Shown piece after piece: positions 28,080 through 40,000 of a stretch of 62,387 nucleotides of DNA (within the stretch, counting starts at the first letter, position 1; every line of letters starts with the position of its first letter). The DNA is from Delftia sp. PS-11. GTDB lineage: Bacteria > Pseudomonadota > Gammaproteobacteria > Burkholderiales > Burkholderiaceae_C. A program made the position numbers and the translations under genes. The notes beneath the pieces are model-generated. The model ran no database searches. It had not been told where the DNA came from and saw only the letters and a list, made by a program, of their open reading frames with translations. Location of the stretch: NCBI RefSeq assembly GCF_029870285.1, contig NZ_JACSYA010000034.1, forward strand, positions 1 through 62,387, in the 5' to 3' direction.

Positions 28080-31000
28080 ATGGAACACAGCACACTCAAG
28101 CCTTTCACTGGCGAGCTGGACAAAGTGCCAGCCAACGGTCTCAAGCCCTTTACTGGCACTCTGGACGGCGAAGATCCCAAGCGAAGCACTCTGGACTATG
28201 CCAAGGATGCTGCCGCTTGGTTGGTCAAAGGCGCTATCGCGGTTCCTGAGGCTGCTGTTGGGGCCGCTGACCTAGTATCTGGCGGGCGCGCGGGCAAGGC
28301 GCTGGAAAACGAAGGCGGTTCGTTCGGCCTGCGCTTCAAGCAGGCGCGCGAGGCGGTCAACGAGTGGCATTCGGACGCAACGAAGGAAGCGCAGCGCAAG
28401 TTCCAAGAAGCCGAGGGTCTGGGCGGCAAGTTCAAGGCAGCCATCGAGAACCCGTCAAACATCGTTGGCGCAGTGGTGGAGTCACTTCCAGCCATGGGCG
28501 CTGGCGGTGTGGCGGCGCGCGGCCTCTTGAGTGCGACTCGGCTGGGCCAGGCTGGCGCCAAGGGCGCGGCAGCGGCTGGCGCACTGGGCGAGGGCATCGT
28601 GGGGACAGGCTCGGCAGCCGAGCAGATCCGCCAGGAAACAGAAGACGGCCTGCTGACGCCTGGTCAAACTGCTGCAGGACTGGCGACCGGCGTTGCAACG
28701 GCTGGCCTTGGCTATGCCGGTGGCCGCGTGGCGCAGCGCCTGGGTATCGGTGATGCCGACACGATGCTGGCCCAGGGCAACCAGGGCATCGCCAAGCAGT
28801 TCGCCGACGAGGCCGCCACAGCCGCCGCAAACCCTCTGGTCCAGCAGCGCGCGGTCAAGAGCATTCCGCGCCAGGTGATCGAGGGGGCCATCTCTGAGGG
28901 CTTGTTGGAAGAACTGCCTCAGTCCGTTTCGGAACAGATCCTGCAGAACCTGGCGCTGGGTAAGGACTGGGCACAGGACGTAGACACGGCAGTGGTGCTG
29001 GGTACGCTGTCAGGCGCGGCCATGGGTGGAGGCGCTGCGGGCTATCACGCAATGAAGGCGCCACAGGCCACGGGTAGCACTGCCGATGCAGTCTCCGCGA
29101 ATGCTGCAGATCCGGCTTTGTCTGATTCTGCTGCCCCCCAAGGCCTGCCCGATGTGGCTACATACGGTACAGCCATCGAGCAGATGGTCCAACCACAGGC
29201 GCAGCCACAGTATCAGGAAGCGCACGCCCGAGCACTGGATGAATCCCTGCCGCCAGATGAGCGGCAGGCTGCTGCCAACTCTCTGCACCAAGCATTCAAC
29301 CCTGACCTGTTCCGCCAGGCTACACAGAATGCTTCCGAGCAGCCCCCAGTGCCACAAGCAGCCGCCGGTATTGATCCTGCTCCCCAGTCCACGCCTGCCA
29401 ATGGCGTCACCAGCCAGGAGCAACAGGCTGCTGCCACGGCCACTGAGCCCCTTGGTGGTGAGATTACGCAATCTACGGGCGCAGCGTCTGTGCCGCCTTC
29501 GCGCGCCATGGGCCTTGATCCTGCCGCAGGGACGCTGTCTGCTGCTGCAGTTCTTGCAGTGGATTCCGGTGCTGCTGCCCATGCCCAGCAGGTCACTGCC
29601 CTGGCGCAGGCCGCGCAACAGGCGGCAAAGGCGCCAGCCAAGAAGGATCAGGCCGCGCATCAGACCGTGCAGGCTCCCAGTAAGCCCCCCGCCGGCGTGA
29701 ACACCGATACCGGTGAAGTCGAGCCGGCCGCGCGTGCTGCCCAGGTGCAGGAGCGTCTTGACTATCTGGCGCAGCAAGGCCGGGCCCAGGGCTGGAGCAA
29801 AGCGGCTGTCACTGAACGCAATGCCCTGCGCGACGAGTTGGCGCAGCTGCAACCGTCTTCCGTTTCACCAACCACCAATGGAGCCCTGAATGGCACGCAA
29901 GCCGCTCAAACCCTCGCGCCGAGCGCGCAATCTTCGCAGGCAGCACGAGCGCAAGGAGCGCCGGCTGCTGGTCCTGCAAATGCGAAAGGTCTGACCGATG
30001 GCACCGGCCCGACTCCGAACCCTGGAGCGCAAGCAGCAGCAGCGACAGGCCCGCAAGCTCAGGCGCAAGGCCAAGCTGTTGCACAGCACATCGATGCCGC
30101 AGGCGCGGCCTGGACTCGCATGCCTGCCGCCGAACGCAAAGCCCTGGCAGAGCGCATTGAGGGCCTGAAGCCCGTTTTGCGCAATGGCCTGCCTGGTGCG
30201 CAGTGGAAAAATCTGAATGTGGATCTGCAGCGCAAGCTGGCGGACGCCATGCAGCCCCAGGGCGCGGCGCCGGCCGCTGCCACCGCTGCAGCACCAGCGC
30301 CCACGGCTGGCGAGCAGCAGGCCCAGGCCGTTGCTGCCGAGGGCAATGAAGGGCGCCGAGCCAAGATGCTTGCGGCCAGCGAGCGCTGGGCCAGCATGCC
30401 GGTGGTGGAGCGCCAGGCCGTGGCCAAGGCTGCGAAGGGCCTGAACGCCCCGGCGCGGGCGGGTGCCCATGCGCGGGCCTGGGCTGATTTGGCACCGAAG
30501 GTGCGCGAGAAGCTGGCCGCCGCCATGTCCAATGCTGCTGCAGCACCTGCAGCCCGAAAGGTGCCGGCCTTGGTGGACGAGCTGGGTTCAGGTGTAGGCA
30601 CCTATGCAGAAAAGCTCAAGGTCCGAACTGCCGATGCAAAACAGAAGCTGCAGCAAGCATCTTCGCTGTCGCCCACGCTGCAAAAAGCCAATGGCTATGA
30701 TGTCCAGGCTCTGGACGCCGAGGTCGCGCGCCTTGAGTCCCTGACGGGTGACGCGCGGGCGCTTGATGAAGCGGCCGTGCGTGAAGAAGCCGGACGAGGG
30801 CTGCTGCAGGGCGCGCGGCAAGAACTCGATGTGAGTCAGTTGACGCCTGCTCAGCGTTCAGATGTAGTGGCTCGCGCAGCTGCTACTGGCAATGCTGCTG
30901 ACGCTTCCATAGCGATTTTGGATGCAGTGGATTCAGCAGCCAGCGCCGCGGCTACGAGTCCTACCAACGATCTGCCAGAGCCTACCGAGGCTCAGAAAGA

Positions 31001-34000
31001 AGCTGGCAACTATCGCAAGGGCCACGTCCGCCTGAATGGCCTGGACATCAGTATCGAGAACCCTGCCGGCAGCCGCCGCCGGCCCGAATGGCCGCCGCTG
31101 CAGAACCACTACGGCTACATCAAGGGCTCCATGGGCGCGGACAAAGACCATGTGGACGTCTTCTTGACCGACCGTGCACACGAATCCGAACTGCCGGTGT
31201 TCGTGGTGGATCAGGTGAACCGTGACGGCTCGTTTGATGAGCACAAGGTGGTTATGGGCGCAGCCAATGAAGCCGACGCGCGCGCTACCTATCTGGGCAA
31301 CTATGAAAAGGGCTGGACCGGCCTGGGCGCCATCACGCAGATGACGCAGGACGAATTCAGGGCCTGGGTACGTGATCCGTTCAAGACCAAGAAGCCCGCA
31401 GGCATGCTGCCCGGTGCGAAGCCGGGCAGTGCGCCGAAGGCTGCGCCCGTACAGCGCGGGCAAGCTGCCGCCAGCCAACCTGCTGTCCAGGGTGAATTCG
31501 CCAACAACAAGCTGTTCACTGCCGACAAGGTGGCCGCCGCGCGTGAGCGTATGCGCAAGAAGCTGGGCACGCTCAACAGCGGTATTGATCCAGAGCTGCT
31601 GGTGGACGGCATGACGATTGCCGGCGCCTATATCGAGTCGGGGGTGCGCAGCTTCACCCAGTACGCCAAGGCCATGATCGATGACATGGGCGATGGCGTG
31701 AAACCCTATCTGCTGTCCTTTTGGGAGGGCGCGCGCAATTACCCGGGCCTGGATACCAAGGGCATGACCGACCCCGCCGAGTCGGCGCGCCAGCACCAGG
31801 AGCTGCTGACGCCCGAGGTGCGCACTGCTGCGCCAGAAATCGGCCAGGCCGTAGAAAAGCCTGCCAAGCGCACGCGCAAGACGGGCGCCAGGGGTGACAT
31901 GACGCTGACCCAGGATTGGGGTGTGGAACATATCAATGGCTATGGCGATGAGACCCGCGAAACGGGCAATGCCACCAAGGATGCATTCCTCAAGGAGGCG
32001 CAGCAGTATCTGCAGGCCGTCGCGGCCGACCTGGCCGCAGCGGGCTTTGAGCCCCATGCGGATCGCAAAGGAAAGCCCGGCAAGCCCGTCTCTGTCAATG
32101 AATCGGGTATGGCTGGCAGCGGCGATGTGACGCTGACCATGCACCATCCTGAAAGCAGCACCCATATCTATGTGCATGTGGGTGATAGCGCATTGCGCGG
32201 CATGTTCCCGTCCACGGCCAGCGGCATCGCAGTGATGGCGCGTGTCTCGCAGGCCCAGGGCGATACCTATGCCACCAGGGGGCAAAACCGCTGGCTGCCC
32301 GTGGATGTGTCTGCCACTGACCTGGCCGGCTTGGTTTTGGCCGAGGCCCGCGTTAAGATGCAATCGCAAACGCGCACGACCCAATCGAAGGAATCAAACC
32401 ATGGAAATCCTGAGCAAACAGGACGTGCAGCGAATCAAAGCGGAGCACCAGAAGTATCTGGACGAGGAAGCCGCGATTACGATTCCGCTGCACGAGCGGA
32501 TTCTGGCGACCTGGAAGGCCAGCAGTCCCAAGATGTACCTGCGCCTGAGAACACAGGGCGTTCTGGAGGCCATGGCATTCGTCTGCCAGATGCGGATGTG
32601 GGAGGAATACGACCTGCTAGTCAGGGGCGGGATGCCGATGACGGACGCCCGGGAGCAGGCCGAGCGCGCGCATCTGATGCTGGAGCCGGAGGACGATCCG
32701 CAGCAGATGGAGGACAGCGGGGAGGGCAGTTGGATAGCCCTGCAACAGGCGCTGGACGAAGGGCGGACAGCGCTGCTGCGCGCGGGTCTGTAGAAACCCC
32801 CAAGGAAGTCAGCCCGGCCCACCCCGGCCCCGGCAACTTCCACATTGACAACCCTCTTGAAATCGTCGGTGGCGGGCAGGTTGCGCGCTTCGACAAGAAC
32901 CAGGCCGCCATCGAGCTGCTGAATGCCATCCGCGAAAGCGGGCGGCAGGCCACAGCCGAAGAACAGCGCACACTGGCCGGCTACACCGGCTGGGGCTCGT
33001 TTGGCCAGGAACTGTTCCAGGGCACCTGGGACAAGCCCATGCCCAAGCCGGGATGGGAGGCGCGCGACCGCTGGCTGCGCGACCACCTGGGCCAGGACGA
33101 GTGGCAATCTGCGCAGCGTTCGATCACCAATGCCCATTACACCGACCCACCCACCGTGATGGCGATGTGGGACATGGTCCAGCGCATGGGCTTCTCCGGA
33201 GGCCGGGTGCTGGAGCCTTCCATGGGCATCGGCAACTTCTTCGGGATGATGCCGGCCGACATCAAGGGTCGCAGCCAGCTGGCCGGCATTGAGCTGGACC
33301 GGCTCACGGGCTCCATGGCCCAGCTGCTGTACCCCGATGCCAATGTGAAGATCATGGGCTACCAGGAGTCCAAGACCCCTGACGGGTTCTATGACGTGGT
33401 GATCGGCAACTGGCCCTTTGAAAACACGGTGATCGCAGACCGGCGCTACAACACCCTGAGTCCGTTCCTGCACGATTACTTCTTCCTCAAGGCCCTGGAC
33501 CAGGTGCGCGCGGGCGGCCTGGTGGTGGGCATCACATCCAGCGGCACCATGGACAAGAAGGCCACCAAGATCCGCGCCGCCCTGGCGCGCAAGGCCGAGC
33601 TGGTCACGGCCATCCGGCTGCCGTCCGGGGCCTTCCAGGAGTACGCCGGCACCAAGGTGGTCACGGATATCGTGATCCTGCAAAAGCGCGCGCAGCCCCT
33701 GAGCATCACGCCCAATGTGCCCTGGATTCAGTCGGTGGCCTACAAGACACCTGCAGGGCCGGAGGTGTTCATCAACGAGTTCTATGCACAGAACCCGGGC
33801 AATGTGATCGGCACCACGGACTATGGCCACGGGACCACACGCATGCAGCCCGGCATGATCGTGCACCGGCCTGACAACATGGCCGAGCGCCTGCGCGAAG
33901 CCGTCAAGCTGGTTCCCGAGGGCGTGTATGCGCGCGATGACCGCGCCCAGCACATCAGCTACATCGCCAATCACACGGCAGACCGTGAGGGCTCGCTGAC

Positions 34001-37000
34001 GGAGCAGGGCGGGCAGCTTTTTGTGGTGCGTGGAGAGCACTTGGCTCCAGCGCAGGAGGTGCGCAATTACACGCTGAAAAGTGCGACGGAAACGGCCAAG
34101 CGCGAGCAGCAATTGCGCGCCTTGATCGACATGCGCCGCAAGTATGCGGCCCTCATCGAGGCCGAGCGCACGGGCAGCGCTGACACCCAGCGCACGGCGC
34201 TGCGCCAGGCATTCGAGAGCTACGAGGCAGCGCATGGCCCTCTGGTCCAGAGCTTCGGCATGGCATACCTGGACCGTCTGGATGACCCGTTCTATCCGGC
34301 GCTGGCTGCGCTGACGGTCAATGGCCGACCATCGGCCATCCTGCGCGAAAGCACGATGCGCGGGGTCCACAGCATCCAGAACCCCACACCCCAGGATGCC
34401 TATGTCGTCGCGCGCAACCGCTCCGTGCAGCCGACCCTGGACGAGATTGCACAGATCGCGGGCAAGCCGGCAGAGCAGGTGCGCGAGGTGCTGGTGAAGT
34501 CCGGCGCGGTCTTCGAAGCGCCCAATGGTGATGTGGTCCCCTCCGACCTCTACCTGTCGGGCAATGTGCGCCAGAAGCTGCGCGAGGCCCAGGCCGCGCT
34601 GGACGATGGCAACAAAGCGATGGAGCGCAACGTGCAGGCGCTCAAATCGGTGGTGCCTGCCGATATTCCGTACTTCAATATCGAAAGCCAGTTGGGGGCC
34701 ACCTGGGTGCCGGCTGGCACCTATGCCGAATATGTGGCCCATATGCTCAACCGCTCTAATCCGAACGGGATTGAGGTCACATTCATCAATGGCCGCTGGA
34801 AAGTCCGTCTGCCAGCCGAGGCCAATCATGCCCCCGAGGCAAAGACAGGTTTCGGCACGGCCGAATATCCGTTCTCCAAGCTGGTGAACGCTGCATTCTC
34901 CAATCAGACGGTAAAGATCCGGCGCAAGGACAGCGACGGCAATGAGTATTTGGATACGACCGCCACGGATGAGGTGAATTCCCGCATCAGCGAGATGCGC
35001 AGTCGTTTTGGCGAGTGGCTCTGGTCTGATCCTGAGCGCCGCGCAGCGCTGGAGGGTGAATACAACGAGGTCCGCAATGCCTACGCTACGCCGCGCTATG
35101 ACGGCTCGTTCCTGACCTTCGAGGGCATGGCCCTGAGCCTGGGCCGGGGCCCGTTCAATCTGCGTCAGCACCAGGTCAACGCGATCTGGCGCGCGCTGGT
35201 CAACCGCCGTTCGATCAACGCCCATGAGGTGGGCACCGGCAAGACCTTCACCATGGGGGGCATTGCGGTGGAGTCGCGCCGCTACGGCATCGCCAAAAAG
35301 CCGCTGCTGCTGGCACACAACGCCAACAGCGCGAGCGTGGCCCATGAAATCCAGATGATGTACCCGGCCGCCAAGGTGCTCTATGTGGACAACATGGCCG
35401 GCGATGCGATTGCCGTGCGTATGCGCCAGATTGCCAATGATGACTGGGACGCCATCGTGCTGCCCCATTCGCTCATTGACCGCCTGTCCTTCCGCGAGGA
35501 AACGCTGATGGCCATGGCCAAGGATGACATCCAGTCCCTGGAGGAAGAGGCCTACGCGGCAGCCGAAGAGGATGGAGTCACCCTGGAATCCAAGATGCTC
35601 AACGATGAGGAGGAGCTGAAAAAGCTGCGCTCCGTCACGGCCAAGGAGCTGGTCAAGGCCCGCAATCGCATCATCGAGACCATCAAGAAGCAGTCGCAGC
35701 GTTCTTCGCGCGAAGGGGCGATTCCTTTCGAGGATCTGGGCATCGACATGGTGCTGGTGGACGAGGCGCATGAGTTCAAGAAGCCGCCCATTAGCACCCG
35801 CATGCACATGAAGGGGCTCAACACCGAGACTTCCAATCGCTCCATCTCGCTGCAGTTCATTACCCGTTACATCCGCACCAACAACTTTGGCGGGAATGTG
35901 CACACCTTCACGGGCACGCCCATCACCAATACCCTGACGGAAATCTTCCACCAGATGCGCTATGTCATGGAGGATGAGATGCGTGAGGCCGGGGTGGATT
36001 CCTGGGATGGCTGGTTCGGCTCCTTTGCCAAGGAGGTGCAGGACGTGGAGTTGTCGGCCGCTGGTGAGTACGAGGCCATCAACCGCTTGGCTGGATTCAT
36101 CAATGTGCCCGAGCTGCGCCGCATGATCGGCCAGTACATGGATGTGGTGTTTGCCGATGACATGCCGGAGATGCAGCCGCGCAAGGTCAACGGCAAGACC
36201 CTGGCCAGCGCCGGCCTGACCGAAGCCGAGCGCGCCGAGCTGCTCAATGGCCGCACGGAAGATGCCGCCGACCGGCCCTACAAGAAGGTCGTCAACGTCA
36301 CCAGCGACCTGACGCCCGAGCAGTCGCGGATATTCGCCCAGCTGCAGGTCTATGCCAAGCAATGGCGCAACATGAGCGGCAAGCAGCGCATGCAGGCCAT
36401 GCGTTCTGGATCGCCCGAGTCCCCGATCATTACCGAGGGGCTGGCCAACAAGGCCAGCTTTGACGTGCGCCTGACCGAGGATGAGCGCTGGGCCGGCATG
36501 GAAGGCCAGGCCCCTGACGACCCCGGCAGCAAGGCTTCGAAGGTGGTGGCCAACGTGCTGGAGGTCTATCGCTCCGATGCACGCGCGGCCCAGGTGATTT
36601 TTTCGGACATCGGCTACTCGACATCGCAAAAGCGTTCCATCGGGCGCAATGAGGCGGGCGACAAGCTGTACCGCACGGTCAAGACGTTCAGCACGATGCG
36701 CGACATCGTGGAGCGCCTGGTGCAGGGCGGTATCCCGCGCGAGCAGATTGCCATCGTGGACGGCTCCACCAGCAAGGACAAGCGCAAGGAAATCGCTGAC
36801 GCCATGAATGCGCTGACGGTGCGCGTGGTGATCGGCTCCACCGACACGCTGGGCGTGGGCGTGAACATGCAGCACAACCTGCGCGCCATGCACCACATGG
36901 ACGCCCCCTACATGCCAGGCGAGCTGGAGCAGCGCAACGGGCGCGGCCTGCGCCAGGGCAATCAGTGGAACACGGTCCTGGAATACCGCTACATGACAGA

Positions 37001-40000
37001 CCGCCTGGACGGGCGCCGCTGGCAAATCCTGGCGATCAAGCAGCGGTTCATCACGGCTTTCATGAAGGCCAACAGCGAAAGCCGCGTGATCGAGGGGGAT
37101 GCGGCCAGCGATGAGGAAAACGACATCCTGCAGTCCTTTTCGGAGGCGGCTGGCGACCCCCGCATTCTGATCCGGGCGAAGCTGCGCAAGAACGTGGATG
37201 CCCTGCTGCGCGCCGAGCGCATGCACGGCAATGGCGTGGCCGATGCCCGCAGCACGCTGCGCTCCACCCGCGAAGCCATTGAGTGGAATCGTGGCGTGTT
37301 GCAGGCCATGAAGGCAGGGAACCTGCCCGGGCGGCTGCAGGCTTTGATGGCTGCGCAGGCGGACAACTTCCAGATGACGGTGCAAGGCACCGTGTACGAC
37401 ACGCGCAAGGACGCCGAGGCCGCCGTGGCCCAGTTCATGGGCAGCGAAATGCGCATGGAGCAGTCCGGCATCGCCGTGGGCAGCTACCGGGACCAGCCGG
37501 TGACCGCGCGCTGGTCTGCGCTGTCCAACGTTCCCGAGCTGGTGATGGAGGTGGGTGGCCAGGAGTTCAGCAGCCCCACGCTGCGCGGCCTAGAGCAGCA
37601 GGTGCGCAATTACCCCTCCCGCATCGAGAAGGTCGAAGCCAACGTGGCGCAGCGCCAGGCCAGCATCGAGCGTCTGGAGGAAGTGTCGAAGGCGCCCTTC
37701 GCCCGGGCGGCAGACCTGGAGTCCGCGCAAAAGCGCCTGCAGGCCCTGGAAAAAGACATCGAGTTCAATCCTGTACCCCCGCCTGCGTGGCTGCGCGCGG
37801 GTGCGCCCGTGGATTCGGAGGCCTTCCGTGCGGGCAGCGCGTTTGTGGTGACCGGCCACCGGTGGACAAAAGACGGCTGGTTTGTGCTGGGCCAAGATGC
37901 CAAGGGTGAGATGGCTGTGCCTTATCTGGAGGTCAAGGACGCCCAGGGCATGCCCGTCTACGAAGAGCGTGAATTCCAAGCCCCGGAGGTGCTGGAAAAA
38001 GAGGCACCTGCGGTAACTGCAGCTCCGGTAGCAGCTGCTGCACCGGCCGAGACTGCCAGCAGCGCCGCATTCCGCCGTGCTGACGATGGCCCGGGCCTGA
38101 CCGATGACCAGATGGCCGACTTGCTGCGCATCATGCGTCCGGAGCCTGCCGAATTCAGCGATGCGGCCCGTGCCCAGGCGGTGTCCCGGGTGCGCGCAAC
38201 GGTGGACGCCATCCGCGCTGGCTGGGCCAACGGGCCCGAGGTGATCGTGGCCTACGACATGGATGACCCTGCCGTGCCCGCTGCTGCCCGCCGGGCGGAT
38301 TTGCGCCAGCGCAGCCGTGGCGCCACGGGTGCGCCCGAGGGCTTCTACTGGCGCGGCAAGGCCTATCTGCTGGCGTCCAAGCTGAACACGCCGGCCGATG
38401 CCGCCCGCGTGCTGCACCATGAGGTGCTGGGCCACCATGGCCTGCGCGGCCTGTTCGGGCGGGATCTGGACCAGATCCTCAACCAGGTGGCCACCATGCG
38501 CCAGGCCGAGGTGGACGCCAAGATCAAGGACTACGGCCTGCGCGGCGTGGCGCTGGGCCGGCGCACGGCGGCCGAGGAGGTGCTGGCCGAGATGGCAGAG
38601 AAGACGCCGCAGCTGCATTTTGTGCGCCGCGCCGTGGCCGCCATCCGCAACTGGCTGCGCGCCCATGTGCCCGGCCTCAAGAGCTGGAAGATGTCGGACG
38701 CGGACATCATCCAGGCGTACATCCTGCCGGCGCGCGATTTTGTGCAGCGGGGGCAGGGGGCGGCGGCAGAGCGCATGGAGCCGACATTCAGCCGTGGCGC
38801 CAGCGATCCTGCGGAAGCATTTGCCTCCGAGGTGCGTACAGCGATTGCCGCTGGACTTGCCGATGACAAGAATGCCCTGCGGGTTCAAGTGCCTGTGGGC
38901 ATTGAAACCCCGGCGGTACTGCAGATGCTGGGGGTGGCGCGCAAGCCGGTGATGACGAACCGGGATCTGATTGCAAAGATGCACTTCGAGCACGGCGTGA
39001 CCAGATCAGAGCTGGTCCGGCTGGGTGATTTGCTGTCCAACCCCGTGATGGTGTTCAAGTCAGAGTCCAAGGACGGCCGATTCGTGGTGGTCACGAATCT
39101 GGTGAACAACGGCCGGCCTGTGATTGTGGCAGTCGAGCCCAATGGCAAGACCAACAACACCGAGGTTGTCTACCTGCCGAGCGCCTATCCGAAGGACAAC
39201 GCGGATAGCGTGTTTTCCAAATGGATCAAGCAGGGCTTGCTGCAGTACGCTGACAAACAGCAAAGCCGACAACTTGCAACGAATGCCAGGCTCCAATTGC
39301 CTGGGGTCGTACAGCGAGCTGTCGGCTTCAAGGCAGAGTATAAAACCGAGGCCGATCTTGCGCAATCGCCGGATGACGACCTGATGTTCAGCCGCTCGCG
39401 CCTTTCGGACATCAAGGCCAGCGCCCTGGAGCAGCTGCAGCAGACGCTGAGCCATGAGGGCAAGGTCTCGTGGTGGGACAAGACCATCGGCACCATGCGC
39501 CACCTGGCCGAGCGTGCGCCAGCCTTCAAGCCTGTCTATGAGACGGCCCAGCGCAACATCGATGATGTGTCCATGCTGGCCAACGATGCCGCCGACCGGG
39601 CGCCGCGCCTGCTGCCGCGCGTGGACACCCTCGGCGACCTGATCGGCAAGAACCGCAAGACGCCGGTGGCTGCAGCGGACAACAAGGCCGTGGCCCGTCC
39701 GCTGTTCGAGGGCACGCTGACCTGGGCGCGCGACGTGGACGGCCAGCCCATGCAGGTCGACGACCTGGCCAAGAAGTATGCGAACCTGCCCGCCGACGAC
39801 AAGGCCCAGCTGATGCTGCGCGCGGGCCGCCTGGATGACCGCATCCTGCGCGCCTGGCGCGGGCTGCCCCTGGCGCAGTACGAGGCCAACGTGAATTCCC
39901 GCTTCGAGCGCAAGATGCTCAAGGCGGGGGTGGTCTGGACCGATGCCGAGCTCAAATCCATGTTCGGCGCCACGGCTGGCCAGATTGCGCTGTACCGCGA

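Noticed and set aside
32394..37385. A 1,663-codon open frame on the minus strand opposite the polyvalent gene
   Set aside because: It is rich in His, Arg, Leu and Gly, has no recognisable motif, and arises from the GC-rich third positions of the plus-strand gene.
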